Shown piece after piece: positions 43,184-51,657 of a stretch of DNA of 64,000 bases. A program made the position numbers and the translations under genes. The first letter of the stretch is position 1. The number at the start of each line of letters is the position of its first letter. The notes under the pieces were generated by a model. That model made no database searches. It saw nothing but the letters and a program-made list of their open reading frames with translations, and was not told where the DNA came from. The DNA lies in assembly GCF_042648965.1 (NCBI RefSeq), contig NZ_JBHRYJ010000005.1, forward strand, positions 124,001-188,000, read 5' to 3'. This DNA comes from Ferrovibrio xuzhouensis (GTDB taxonomy: Bacteria > Pseudomonadota > Alphaproteobacteria > Ferrovibrionales > Ferrovibrionaceae).

Positions 43184-45609
43184 CGGCGACTTCCCACCGA
43201 CTCATCAGCTTCTCCAATGGAAGACGTTGCAAACTTTCCGCCGCACAGGTCATCGACGACAAGTGGCGGTATACCAGAAATCGAGAATGAAAAGGTGGAA
43301 CCATGCATATCGTTTCGCTCAGCCCAAATACGCCCTTGGTGCTTCTCGATAATTGAACGACTCACAGACAGACCAATCCCCATTCCATCATTCTTCGTTG
43401 AAAAGAACGCATCAAAAAGTCGATCGGAAACCTCCGGATCGATACCAATGCCGTTATCAGAGACCGTCAGGCAAACATCGCCATTGGAATCTGAAGATGT
43501 CATGATTGACATCTGACGGGGTCGACCGTGAACACCGGACAAGGCATCCATCGCATTTGTCACCAAGTTCATTATGACCTGCTGGAGTTGAACCCTATCG
43601 CCCTTCACAAGAGGTAGGTCGCCCTCGAAGTCTTGCCTGACTTCGACTCTTGCCCGTTGAAACTGGGTCCTGTTCAACGCCACCACTTCATGGGCCGCGG
43701 CATTCAGGTCCACCGCATCCGCAACCAGCTCTTTCCCGGCAAATAGTGCCCGCAACCTGGCAATGACTTCCGAAGCACGATTTCCGTCACGAATTGTCCG
43801 TCGCGCCGTTTCAAGTGCTCCTTCAATATTGGGGGGAACAGCTGACAGCATGCGCAGACCGGTGCTGGCATTCGTGATGATGCCTGCCAGCGGCTGATTT
43901 ACCTCATGCGCTATCGACGCAGTCAGAGCGCTCAGGCTCATCACTCTCGAAACCCGAATGAGTTCGGAGCGCACCTTGTCGAGAGTCTCTTCGGTATATC
44001 GCCGGTCTGTAATGTCCTGACAGGCGCCGATGTATTCCATTTCGCCATCGCGATTCACGCGCCCTTGCGCCACCAGATGCACATGCTTGACCGTTCCATC
44101 CGGCATGATGAGCCGATGTCCGAATCCTAATTTCTCTACGCCCTGTCTGGCATCCTCCTTCATTTTGGTCAGGAGATGCCACTCATCGGTCGGGTACCGG
44201 GTCGAGATCAAATCGAATGTTACCGGCGTTCCCGGGTCAATCTGGAAAAGGCGATATGTCTCGTCCGACCAAAGTATCTCACCAGTCGTTGGCTTCCACG
44301 AAAAGCTGCCAATCGAAGTCAGGCGTTGGGCCTCAGCAAGAAACGCTTGGTTGCGCTTCAATGCATCCTCTTCGTGAGACCGCTCTATAGCGATACTTGC
44401 CAGATGGGTGAACTGGGCAATGAGATCCTGCTGCAGCTGATTCGGTGTAGAAGGCTTGTGATAGTGCAGCCCTAGCGTACCGAGCACGCTTCCACAGGGC
44501 GCAACAATCGGCGTTGACCAGCATGCCTGCAGTCCGAAGGACAATGCCAAGTCTGGCCAGCCATAGGTATGCCAGCGCGTTTCTTTGGCGATATCTGCGG
44601 AAATAACCTGCTCTCTCAGGCATGCCGCCATGGCACAGGGGCCGTTTTCAACACTTATCGGCCTGCCATTGATTGACTTGGTGAATTCCGGAGGAAGACT
44701 GGGTGAGGCGCCATCGAGGAGCCGATCTCCATTGACCAGAGTGACGCTGCAGGTGCAGTCCGAGCATATTTCCTCGACAACACGGCAAATCGCTTCCAAT
44801 ACCTGCGACATTGGAGCGCCAGACGCCATCATTTCGAGAAGCTTCATTTCGCCAGCGAACCGCGCTTCGGCAATGCGCTTCTCGTTAACGTCGTTATGAA
44901 TTAGATACCAGACGACAATTTGTCCGTCCGCACCGCGTAGCGGATAGCCGATGGTACTGTACCATCGGACGGAGCCATCACCTTGGAGCCTGCGCCCCTC
45001 AAATTTGTAGGTTTCTCCGGAGGACCGCGCTTCGGCCCAACATTCTAGAAATCTTTGTCGATCATCCGGATGGAATGAAAACCCCTGGGGCAGCTTCTGG
45101 ATTTCAGTGAGTGTCGTCCCGCTGAATTCAAGAGCATGGCGATTTGCGTACACCACGCTTCCATCGGGCGCATGAAGCGTCACCATGGCCGGGAGGCCAT
45201 CCACCGTCAGTCGGAACTGCGCTTCACTCGCTCTCAGGCTCTGGATTAACTCGAAACGCTCTTCGATGTCGGTAGCCAAGCCGCACCATTCGACAGCCAT
45301 GCCTGACGCGTCGGAAACCGGACTGATGCGGAACAGGAAATTTCGGTATTCGCCATCATGTCGCCGCAGGCGACCTTCCATTCCCCCCGCCTTCCCGGAA
45401 TTCACCAGGGCTTCCCATTTCGCCGCCAACTGAAGCAGATCGTCGGGATGCGCAACAGCCTGCCAACCGCCTGAAGCGGTTTCTTCAAATGCAAGTCCGG
45501 TATACTCGGACCATCTTTTATTGACGAATTTGACCGTCCCGTCGGGCAGCGCTGTCCAGATCAGTCCTGGAAGCGCATCGACGATGCGGCCGAGCTCGCT
45601 ATCCATCAT
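43180..45609 (-). CDS. Hybrid-input sensor histidine kinase (PAS-PAS-GAF-PAS-HisKA-HATPase)
   Basis: This 809-residue soluble kinase has two PAS domains (about 1-125 and 125-255), a GAF domain (about 265-430), a third PAS (about 430-550), HisKA with phospho-His in IAHEVNQPLAG (about 585) and HATPase boxes DNGIGIDP and GMGIGLSV. The His-box style is that of alphaproteobacterial FixL-like kinases. No haem-binding His could be assigned. It heads the three-gene operon with the two regulators and is divergent from the winged-helix gene. Confidence 0.87.
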   Translation of the reverse strand: MMDSELGRIVDALPGLIWTALPDGTVKFVNKRWSEYTGLAFEETASGGWQAVAHPDDLLQLAAKWEALVNSGKAGGMEGRLRRHDGEYRNFLFRISPVSDASGMAVEWCGLATDIEERFELIQSLRASEAQFRLTVDGLPAMVTLHAPDGSVVYANRHALEFSGTTLTEIQKLPQGFSFHPDDRQRFLECWAEARSSGETYKFEGRRLQGDGSVRWYSTIGYPLRGADGQIVVWYLIHNDVNEKRIAEARFAGEMKLLEMMASGAPMSQVLEAICRVVEEICSDCTCSVTLVNGDRLLDGASPSLPPEFTKSINGRPISVENGPCAMAACLREQVISADIAKETRWHTYGWPDLALSFGLQACWSTPIVAPCGSVLGTLGLHYHKPSTPNQLQQDLIAQFTHLASIAIERSHEEDALKRNQAFLAEAQRLTSIGSFSWKPTTGEILWSDETYRLFQIDPGTPVTFDLISTRYPTDEWHLLTKMKEDARQGVEKLGFGHRLIMPDGTVKHVHLVAQGRVNRDGEMEYIGACQDITDRRYTEETLDKVRSELIRVSRVMSLSALTASIAHEVNQPLAGIITNASTGLRMLSAVPPNIEGALETARRTIRDGNRASEVIARLRALFAGKELVADAVDLNAAAHEVVALNRTQFQRARVEVRQDFEGDLPLVKGDRVQLQQVIMNLVTNAMDALSGVHGRPRQMSIMTSSDSNGDVCLTVSDNGIGIDPEVSDRLFDAFFSTKNDGMGIGLSVSRSIIEKHQGRIWAERNDMHGSTFSFSISGIPPLVVDDLCGGKFATSSIGEADESVGSRR

Positions 45610-45671
45610 GCTTCCTTCCGGACTCAGTCCGTGTCGAAACTATGCCGCCCAGCCAGGGGCGAGGTCCATGA

Positions 45672-45715
45672 TACTTAGGTGTCGGTTTGGCGCTTTGTGG
45701 TGACGATACCTAAGT
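45672..45715. promoter_or_regulatory. Inverted repeat TACTTAGGT/ACCTAAGTA in divergent promoter region
   Basis: Perfect 9-bp arms at 45672-45680 and 45707-45715 lie between the kinase operon and the winged-helix gene. The spacing suits a looped or double-bound regulator. The FixJ-like protein or the winged-helix protein could bind it; inference only. Confidence 0.5.
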
Positions 45716-45787
45716 ACAATTGGCATACCGGTCATTATTCATAAGTATACATATGTTCGATTTGACGTATACCGAAAGGCCGCTGCC

Positions 45788-46291
45788 ATGCCCCATGAAG
45801 TCGAGGCTCAAGAACAGCACGCCCACGGCCCTAGCGATGAGGGTTTCTCCCGGATTCCCGGTATTTCTCCTGACACTTTGAGCTTGGTGGGGCTAGAGCA
45901 GGCAATTGCCCGCCTGCTGGCGGTTCATCGGTCGCTCCGTAAAGGTTCGCCAGCACATGAAGCTGACGACGGCGCTGGGACTGCCGCTGCGGCGGCCGCC
46001 TCGGGCTTCTGCTTTGGCCGCTATCAGGTATTCCCGCAGGCCCGACTTGTCCTGCGTGATGGCCAGCCGGTAGAAATCGGCAACAGAGCATTCGACATCC
46101 TGGTCGCGCTTCTGCGATCTCCCGGCACAATCGTTTCGAAAGACGAGATTGTGAAGTCCGTCTGGCCGACCACACATGTAGTGGAAGGCAACCTTCGCTT
46201 CCAGATGAGCGAACTGCGGAAAGCGTTGTCAGACGACCGGGATGTTATCAAGACCATTCCCGGTCGTGGCTATATCCTGTTGGTGAAATAA
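45788..46291 (+). CDS. Orphan winged-helix (OmpR/CadC-type) DNA-binding protein
   Basis: This 167-residue protein has a disordered N half. A trans_reg_C winged helix follows at about 75-167, with FDILVALLRSPGTIVSKDEI, VEGNLRFQMSELRKAL and TIPGRGYILLVK. It has neither receiver nor membrane domain, so it is not a normal two-component output. It may be regulated by protein contacts or expression. Divergent from the kinase operon and convergent with cytochrome P460. Confidence 0.8.
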   Translation: MPHEVEAQEQHAHGPSDEGFSRIPGISPDTLSLVGLEQAIARLLAVHRSLRKGSPAHEADDGAGTAAAAAASGFCFGRYQVFPQARLVLRDGQPVEIGNRAFDILVALLRSPGTIVSKDEIVKSVWPTTHVVEGNLRFQMSELRKALSDDRDVIKTIPGRGYILLVK

Positions 46292-46295
46292 TTAC

Positions 46296-46820
46296 CTACT
46301 TAGAGAATCGCGTGAAGACGAAGTCATGATTCTTCACATGAGCTTCGTGGCAGGCGAAGCAGGCTTCGTGCTCCTCCACGCCAGCAGGCTTTCCGTCGAT
46401 GAATTTCCCGAACCCCCAGCCACCGGTCGAAGCATATTTCTTGGTGTCTTTGACCATGACCTGGACGGTCGTTGGCATTCCAGCGACATAGGCGGCCGGG
46501 AAATCGACAGACATCTCATGCTTCCAGGCAAGCTTGACAAGCGTGGTACCGTCGGGAAATGGGAGCGCATCACGTTCGTAGGCATCCATGGCGGTCGGGT
46601 TTCCGAGGACCGCCCGAAGCTCGTCAAATCCCGGCTCGTGAGCCACTGATACCAACTGCCACTGGCGATATCCATCCGGAATGCTCACGCCATATATCGG
46701 AGACAGGTTCCCGTCATTAGCGACCTGACCGTTGCTGCCTGTCGGTAGCAGGGTCACGGCCAGCCCGGCCGATGCGCCGACGACGAGCATGGCGGCCAGA
46801 TAATTGAGTGCCTTTTGCAT
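46296..46820 (-). CDS. Cytochrome P460 family protein
   Basis: This 174-residue exported protein has a signal segment (residues 1-30), a beta core and a C-terminal haem motif CFACHEAH (C-x-x-C-H) followed by VKNHDFVFTR, diagnostic of cytochrome P460/c'-beta. Family members oxidise hydroxylamine or bind NO in the periplasm. Start MQKALNYL follows GGAGAT. It stands beside peroxide-defence and signalling genes, so NO or nitrosative stress is a reasonable guess. Confidence 0.85.
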   Translation of the reverse strand: MQKALNYLAAMLVVGASAGLAVTLLPTGSNGQVANDGNLSPIYGVSIPDGYRQWQLVSVAHEPGFDELRAVLGNPTAMDAYERDALPFPDGTTLVKLAWKHEMSVDFPAAYVAGMPTTVQVMVKDTKKYASTGGWGFGKFIDGKPAGVEEHEACFACHEAHVKNHDFVFTRFSK

Positions 46821-46961
46821 GATATCTCCAATGTTGCTGCGCAGCGGGTGCAGCAGAGCGTAGGCCGTTAAGACCTTCCATTGATGCACTTTCCTGGCCG
46901 GTCTGCCCCGACCTGGGGCGGAGGGGGACTGAGGCGGACGGAGCAGTCCGGCCAGGTCGCG

Positions 46962-47387
46962 TCAGATCAGGGTGATCTGAACGGCGATGTTGCCGCGGGT
47001 TGCCCTGGAGTACGGGCAGGTCTGATGAGCCCGATCCAGCAATGCCTGCGCGATATTGCGGTTCATTCCGGGAAGGTCGACGTTAAGTCGCGCCTGCAGG
47101 GAATATTCGTCGCCAGTCTTCACCAGGTCGACTTCGGCATCGATGGCGAGTTCCTTCGGAATCGCGACGCGCATGCTGCGCGCTGCATTCGCTATGGCGC
47201 CTTCAAAGCAGGCCGACCAACCAGCGGCGAACAGCTGCTCCGGATTGGTGCCCGCGCCTACACTGCCGGGCGGGGACAGTTTGATGTCGAGGCGGTCGTC
47301 CGAGCTGCGCGCTGTCCCGGCGCGCCCACCCGTGGTGCGCGTCTTGCCCGTATAGAGAACCTTGCCGACAGGAGCCATATTGTTCAT
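46962..47387 (-). CDS. ohr: Organic hydroperoxide resistance protein (Ohr/OsmC)
   Basis: This 141-residue protein has the two redox cysteines of Ohr: SACFEGAI near residue 60 and TCPYSRATRGN near 125. Ohr is a lipoyl-dependent thiol peroxidase for organic and fatty-acid hydroperoxides in the cytoplasm. The start MNNMAPVG has a GGAGGAG site. No MarR-type OhrR gene is seen next to it. Confidence 0.9.
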   Translation of the reverse strand: MNNMAPVGKVLYTGKTRTTGGRAGTARSSDDRLDIKLSPPGSVGAGTNPEQLFAAGWSACFEGAIANAARSMRVAIPKELAIDAEVDLVKTGDEYSLQARLNVDLPGMNRNIAQALLDRAHQTCPYSRATRGNIAVQITLI

Positions 47388-47503
47388 TGGCTTCTCCTCC
47401 AGGGATGATTGCTGGTTCGCCGAGCTCTGGCGAGAGGCCTCAGCCCCACCGCCATATGCCGCGAAAGCGTTGAACTCTTCATCCATACCTCGTCACCGAC
47501 AGA

Positions 47504-48535
47504 TCAGGACGCCGCGACGTCGAGCACCGCCTTGGCAAAGGCCTTGGGTGCCTCCTGCGGCAGGTTGTGGCCAATGCCGCCCGTGACCAGTCGATGCTCG
47601 TACTTGCCGGTGAACCTCTTGGCGTAAGCGGCCGGTTCTGGATGCGGCGCTCCGTTGGCGTCGCCTTCCATGGTGATAGTCGGAACCGTCACTGCCGGAT
47701 AGGCAGCGAGCTGCTTCTCCACGGCATCGTATTGTCGCTCGCCATCGGCCAGCTCCAGGCGCCAACGATAGTTGTGGATCACAATCGCGACGTGGTCCGG
47801 ATTGTCGAAGGCTGCCGCCGTCTGCGCATAAGTGGCCTCACTGAATTTCCATTGCGGAGACGCCAGCTGCCAAATCAGCTTGTTGAATTCGTAGCGATTC
47901 TTGTCGTAGCCCACGCGGCCACGCTCGGTCGTGAAGTAGAACTGGTACCACCATTGGAGTTCATTCCTCGGTGGTAGCGGCATCCGGTTGCCTTCCTGGC
48001 TGCCGATCAGATATCCACTGACCGACACCAGGGCCTTGCAGCGTTCCGGCCAGAGTGCAGCGATGATATCCGCCGTCCGGCCGCCCCAGTCATAACCGGC
48101 GATAACCGCCTTCTCGATCTTCAGAGCATCCATCAGGGCAATGATATCGAGCGCGAGGGCGGCTGGCTGACCATTGCGGAAGGTGGCTGGGGAGAGGAAT
48201 CGGGTCGGCCCATAGCCACGTAGGTAGGGAATAATCACCCGGTAGCCCGCGGCCACCAGCAATGGGGCCACCTCGACATAGCTGTGGATGTCATAGGGCC
48301 AGCCATGCAGGAGGATGATGGGATACCCGCTTGCCGGGCCAGCATCCACATAGCTCACACTGAGCGGGCCCGCGTTGATCTGCTTCAGCGGACCAATGGA
48401 TCTGTCACTTCCCGCTGCGGAGATAGCGCCGGGCTGAGCCTGTGCGCTGCCGATAAGTCCGGTTCCGGCAACCGCGACCGTCGCGGCGGCAACTCCGAGG
48501 AAATGGCGGCGATTGTGGTCTGGCAGTTTAGGCAT
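47504..48535 (-). CDS. Tat-exported alpha/beta hydrolase (epoxide-hydrolase-like)
   Basis: This protein of about 343 residues has a twin-arginine signal (NRRHFLGVAA). The core has HGWPYDIHSY (HG-x-P oxyanion motif), GYDWGGRTAD nucleophile elbow (Asp in the Ser position) and GGIGHNLPQEAP with the catalytic His. The G-x-D-x-G elbow fits epoxide hydrolases or haloalkane dehalogenases rather than esterases. Start chosen at ATG 48535. Confidence 0.83.
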   Translation of the reverse strand: MPKLPDHNRRHFLGVAAATVAVAGTGLIGSAQAQPGAISAAGSDRSIGPLKQINAGPLSVSYVDAGPASGYPIILLHGWPYDIHSYVEVAPLLVAAGYRVIIPYLRGYGPTRFLSPATFRNGQPAALALDIIALMDALKIEKAVIAGYDWGGRTADIIAALWPERCKALVSVSGYLIGSQEGNRMPLPPRNELQWWYQFYFTTERGRVGYDKNRYEFNKLIWQLASPQWKFSEATYAQTAAAFDNPDHVAIVIHNYRWRLELADGERQYDAVEKQLAAYPAVTVPTITMEGDANGAPHPEPAAYAKRFTGKYEHRLVTGGIGHNLPQEAPKAFAKAVLDVAAS

Positions 48536-48574
48536 TGGAGTCTCCAATCCGGTTAACGTGAGATGCGTGGGCAG

Positions 48575-49345
48575 TTATTTTGAGTTCGCGGCGCGCTCGA
48601 TGAGCTTTGCGATCGCCTCTGGGTGCGAAACCATCAGAACATGCGAGGCTCCCTTGATGACGACGGTCTCTTTTGCCGCTGCCCGCTCCGCCATGAACGT
48701 CATCGCCGCCGCAGGGATGTTGCGATCACTGGTGCCGTAGGCGAACCAGGACGGGATTTTCTTCCATGCTGGATTCCCGGCCGCCTCGGTTAGCGCAGCT
48801 TCCGCGATCGGACGCTGAGTAACGGCCATCAACCGCGCTTCTTTCTCCGAAACGTCAGCGGCGAACTGGGCACGAAATTTGTCCTGACGGATATAGAGGT
48901 CCTTTCCGCCACCCGGCAGCTCGACTGCAGGGGCCAGTGCAGCACCCAGCGTGCTGCCAGGGAACTTACCCGCCAAATCGGCTGCCGATTCCCCGGCATC
49001 TGGTGCGAATGCCGACACGTACACCAGAGCCTTCACGTGGGTGGCACCGTTCGCCGCATTGGTGATCACGTTTCCGCCGTAGGAATGACCGACGAGTACC
49101 ACCGGCCCATCGATGCTCTTGAGAATTTCCCTGACGTAGGAGCCGTCAAAGCCTGGCCCTCGCAGCGGATTCGCCGCGGCAATGACGTGGTAGCCTTTCG
49201 CTGTCAGCCTGCTCACCACCCCATTCCAGCTGGATGACCCGGCAAAAGCGCCATGCACCAGCACAATGGTGGGCTTCTGCTGTGCGTAAACAGGTGCCAC
49301 CATGCTGGCGAAGAGCAGTGCGGCGGCAAGAAAGAGCCGTTTCAT
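48575..49345 (-). CDS. Secreted alpha/beta hydrolase
   Basis: This 256-residue protein has a signal peptide MKRLFLAAALLFASMVAPVYA, then VLVHGAFAGSSSW, nucleophile elbow GHSYGG near residue 95 and C-terminal GASHVLMVSHP. Same AB_hydrolase_6 group as the island hydrolase at 38480. GGAGATAACC precedes the ATG. It lies 39 bp upstream of the Tat hydrolase and is probably co-transcribed. Confidence 0.8.
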   Translation of the reverse strand: MKRLFLAAALLFASMVAPVYAQQKPTIVLVHGAFAGSSSWNGVVSRLTAKGYHVIAAANPLRGPGFDGSYVREILKSIDGPVVLVGHSYGGNVITNAANGATHVKALVYVSAFAPDAGESAADLAGKFPGSTLGAALAPAVELPGGGKDLYIRQDKFRAQFAADVSEKEARLMAVTQRPIAEAALTEAAGNPAWKKIPSWFAYGTSDRNIPAAAMTFMAERAAAKETVVIKGASHVLMVSHPEAIAKLIERAANSK

Positions 49346-49395
49346 TCGGTTATCTCCGATGTTTAGGTCTGAGTGGTCGTATGCCAGGAATGCAC

Positions 49396-49746
49396 TTAGT
49401 AGGCGCACTGGACATCGTAGAGCGGGACCGACGTTCCCACTGGCACCGCCATGCTGCCGACCCAGACGGTGTTTCGGGGGCATGTGTCGGCAGCCGAACG
49501 GACGGTCACAATCGTCGCACCCAGAGCCATCTGGATCTCGCCAGGCGTCTTCTTTTCGTCGACGAGTTCACCGATCTGTGCCGCGCGCAGAGAGGTGCCG
49601 CTGAGCTGGTTGCCATAACAGTCGGTGTAGGTTTCGTAGCCATCGACGGGCTGACGACACACTTGCGTCCCAGCCATTGTCACGGTTGCAAGCATGGAAG
49701 CCGAAAACGATACGGCAGCAATGACTGCGAGAGTTGAGAGGCGCAT
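49396..49746 (-). CDS. Small secreted unknown protein
   Basis: This 116-residue protein has a signal peptide (MRLSTLAVIAAVSFSASMLA...MAG). A mature part has four cysteines (VCRQP, DCYGNQ, DTCPRN, DVQCAY), probably two disulfides. No family recognised. It is 50 bp upstream of the secreted hydrolase on the same strand. Confidence 0.6.
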   Translation of the reverse strand: MRLSTLAVIAAVSFSASMLATVTMAGTQVCRQPVDGYETYTDCYGNQLSGTSLRAAQIGELVDEKKTPGEIQMALGATIVTVRSAADTCPRNTVWVGSMAVPVGTSVPLYDVQCAY

Positions 49747-50042
49747 TTCTTGGTTCCTTTCGGATAGACGGCCGCTTCGTGGGTCGCCAATGAGTGACAA
49801 CGAGACCATCCATCCGAATAACCGGCGTGGCGAGTTAGACGATGTTAGTTGGCATTAGTGAGGAGTGCCGTGCTGTGCACAGGGCTCTCATGCCGCGTCG
49901 ATGTACCGGCGAAAACTAACGGCTTCTAACGACGGTCCCGCCCCACGCACCCTACAATCAAGAGACGGAACTCCCCTGCTGACCGCTGGGTCTGCTGGAA
50001 CATTGAGAGCGGGGCTGATGAATGGCCCAGAGAGGAATTGAA

Positions 50043-50780
50043 ATGACTATGCTCGATAAACGGATTGCTTTCGTGACAGGTGGCTCGCGCGGCATTGGCG
50101 CTGCCATTGTCCGCCGGTTCGCTCGGGAAGGGGCATCCGTGGCCTTCACCTATGCATCCGCCGAAGCAAAGGCGGCGGCCTTGGTGGCCGAGGTGGAATC
50201 TGCTGGCGGCAAGGCGCTCGCAATCAAAGCCGACAGCGCCGATGCGGCCGAACTCAAGAAGGCCATCGACTCCGCGGCAGAGCGTTTCGGCGGGATCGAC
50301 ATTCTGGTCCACAACGCGGGCATCCTGCTGCGCGCCGTCGTCGACGTGTTCAGCATGGCTGATTTCGACAGAGTGGTCGCAATAAACCTGCGGGCCGTTT
50401 TCATTGGAACACAGGCCGCACTCCCGTACATGAAGACGGGAGGCCGGATCATCACGATCGGCAGTGCCGCAGGTGCCCGCAGCGCGTTCCCGGGGTCATC
50501 GGTCTACAGCATGACCAAGGCCGCGATCACGGGTCTGACGCGCGGCCTGGCGCGCGACCTCGGCCCCCGCGGCATCACCGTCAACGTCGTCGCACCGGGT
50601 CCGATTGACACGGATATGAATGACATCCCAGGCATTCATGAGCTGGCGGCGCCGCTCACGGCGCTGAACCGCATGGGCAAAGATGATGAAGTCGCAAATC
50701 TGGTCGCCTATGTCGCCAGCCCGGAAGCTTCGTTCACGACCGGCGCCGTTCTTGCCGTGGATGGCGGGTATTTGGCTTAG
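50043..50780 (+). CDS. Short-chain dehydrogenase/reductase
   Basis: This 245-residue classical SDR has TGGSRGIG near residue 12, HNAG near 88, and the catalytic Ser...Tyr-x-x-x-Lys seen as VYSMTKAAI near 152. It resembles 3-oxoacyl reductases (FabG-like) with NADPH preference. ATG at 50043 follows GAGAGG. A strong hairpin follows the stop. The substrate is unknown. Confidence 0.88.
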   Translation: MTMLDKRIAFVTGGSRGIGAAIVRRFAREGASVAFTYASAEAKAAALVAEVESAGGKALAIKADSADAAELKKAIDSAAERFGGIDILVHNAGILLRAVVDVFSMADFDRVVAINLRAVFIGTQAALPYMKTGGRIITIGSAAGARSAFPGSSVYSMTKAAITGLTRGLARDLGPRGITVNVVAPGPIDTDMNDIPGIHELAAPLTALNRMGKDDEVANLVAYVASPEASFTTGAVLAVDGGYLA

Positions 50781-50798
50781 CCTTTAGTGCCCCTGTTT

Positions 50799-50831
50799 CA
50801 TCGCCCCCGTCCTAAGCGGGTGGGGGCGATG
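50799..50831 (+). terminator. Terminator-like hairpin after the SDR gene
   Basis: Perfect 10-bp arms CATCGCCCCC/GGGGGCGATG with a 13-base loop lie 18 bp after the stop. The T-tract is weak (CTTAACTTT), so termination efficiency is uncertain. Confidence 0.6.
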
Positions 50832-50929
50832 CTTAACTTTGAGCACTGCCCTCGTACTGTCGCCGCCTGCCACATATTGCGCGCAGAAGTATCTGCACTA
50901 CACAATATAGGCTTTCTGTCTAGGAAAAA

Positions 50930-50944
50930 GAACATATTGCGAAC
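50930..50944 (+). promoter_or_regulatory. LexA (SOS) box of imuA-imuB
   Basis: GAACATATTGCGAAC fits the alphaproteobacterial LexA consensus GAACN7GAAC exactly. It lies 29 bp before the preferred imuA start. The same 15-mer recurs before dnaE2 at 62679. Confidence 0.9.
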
Positions 50945-50973
50945 TTATGGCCAGCAAGGGTATTCATGCTGGC

Positions 50974-51657
50974 ATGATTCAACCGCCCGCCCTCCAGCAG
51001 CTCCGCAGCCAGGTCGCGCGCATGACCGGCCTGTCCCGTCCGCGGTCCACGGCGGCCTGCCCGATCGGGGTGGCCGAGATCGATGCCCGACTGCCCGGCC
51101 TCGGGCTGGGGCTCGGCGGCATCCATGAGCTCATCGGCGACCTGACCGCCACCACCGGCTTCCTGGCCGCGCTGCTGGGCCGCCACAAGGCCTTCCGGCA
51201 GATCCTGTGGGTGACGCCTGAAGCCAGCCTGTTCGCCCCGGGCCTGAGCCAACTCGGGCTGGACCACCGGCGCCTGACTATCGCCTGGGCACGCCATCGC
51301 GACGATCGCCTCTGGGCGGCCGAGGAAGGCCTCAGGGAGCTCAGCTATGGCGCCGTGGTGCTTGAGGCCGAAACAGTCGACCTGACCGAGAGCCGCCGCC
51401 TGCAGCTGGCTGCCGAGGCCTCAGGCGGCATCGGCTTCATCATCCGCAGGGACCGGCAGCCATCGGCCGCCCTGACCCGCTGGCTGGTCGAACCGGCCCG
51501 CAGCCAGGACTGCAGCCCGAGCTGGAAGCTGACCCTGGAGCGCTGCCGCGGCGCCGAGACCGGAGGAACCTGGCAACTGGGATGGGACCATGCGTCGCTT
51601 TCTTTCCGTCTGGCTGCCCAGATGGCCAACCGACCGTTTGCGGAGGCGGCTGAGTAG
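50974..51657 (+). CDS. imuA: ImuA, RecA-like SOS mutagenesis factor
   Basis: This protein of about 227 residues shows the ImuA/SulA-like RecA fold: GGIHELIGD in the place of a degenerate Walker loop and RHKAFRQILWVTPEASLFAPGL following. It helps assemble the ImuB-DnaE2 translesion complex with RecA. I chose the ATG at 50974 because the upstream ATG at 50947 is only two bases after the LexA box. The same 30-bp spacing is seen for dnaE2. Overlaps imuB by 68 bases. Confidence 0.83.
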   Translation: MIQPPALQQLRSQVARMTGLSRPRSTAACPIGVAEIDARLPGLGLGLGGIHELIGDLTATTGFLAALLGRHKAFRQILWVTPEASLFAPGLSQLGLDHRRLTIAWARHRDDRLWAAEEGLRELSYGAVVLEAETVDLTESRRLQLAAEASGGIGFIIRRDRQPSAALTRWLVEPARSQDCSPSWKLTLERCRGAETGGTWQLGWDHASLSFRLAAQMANRPFAEAAE

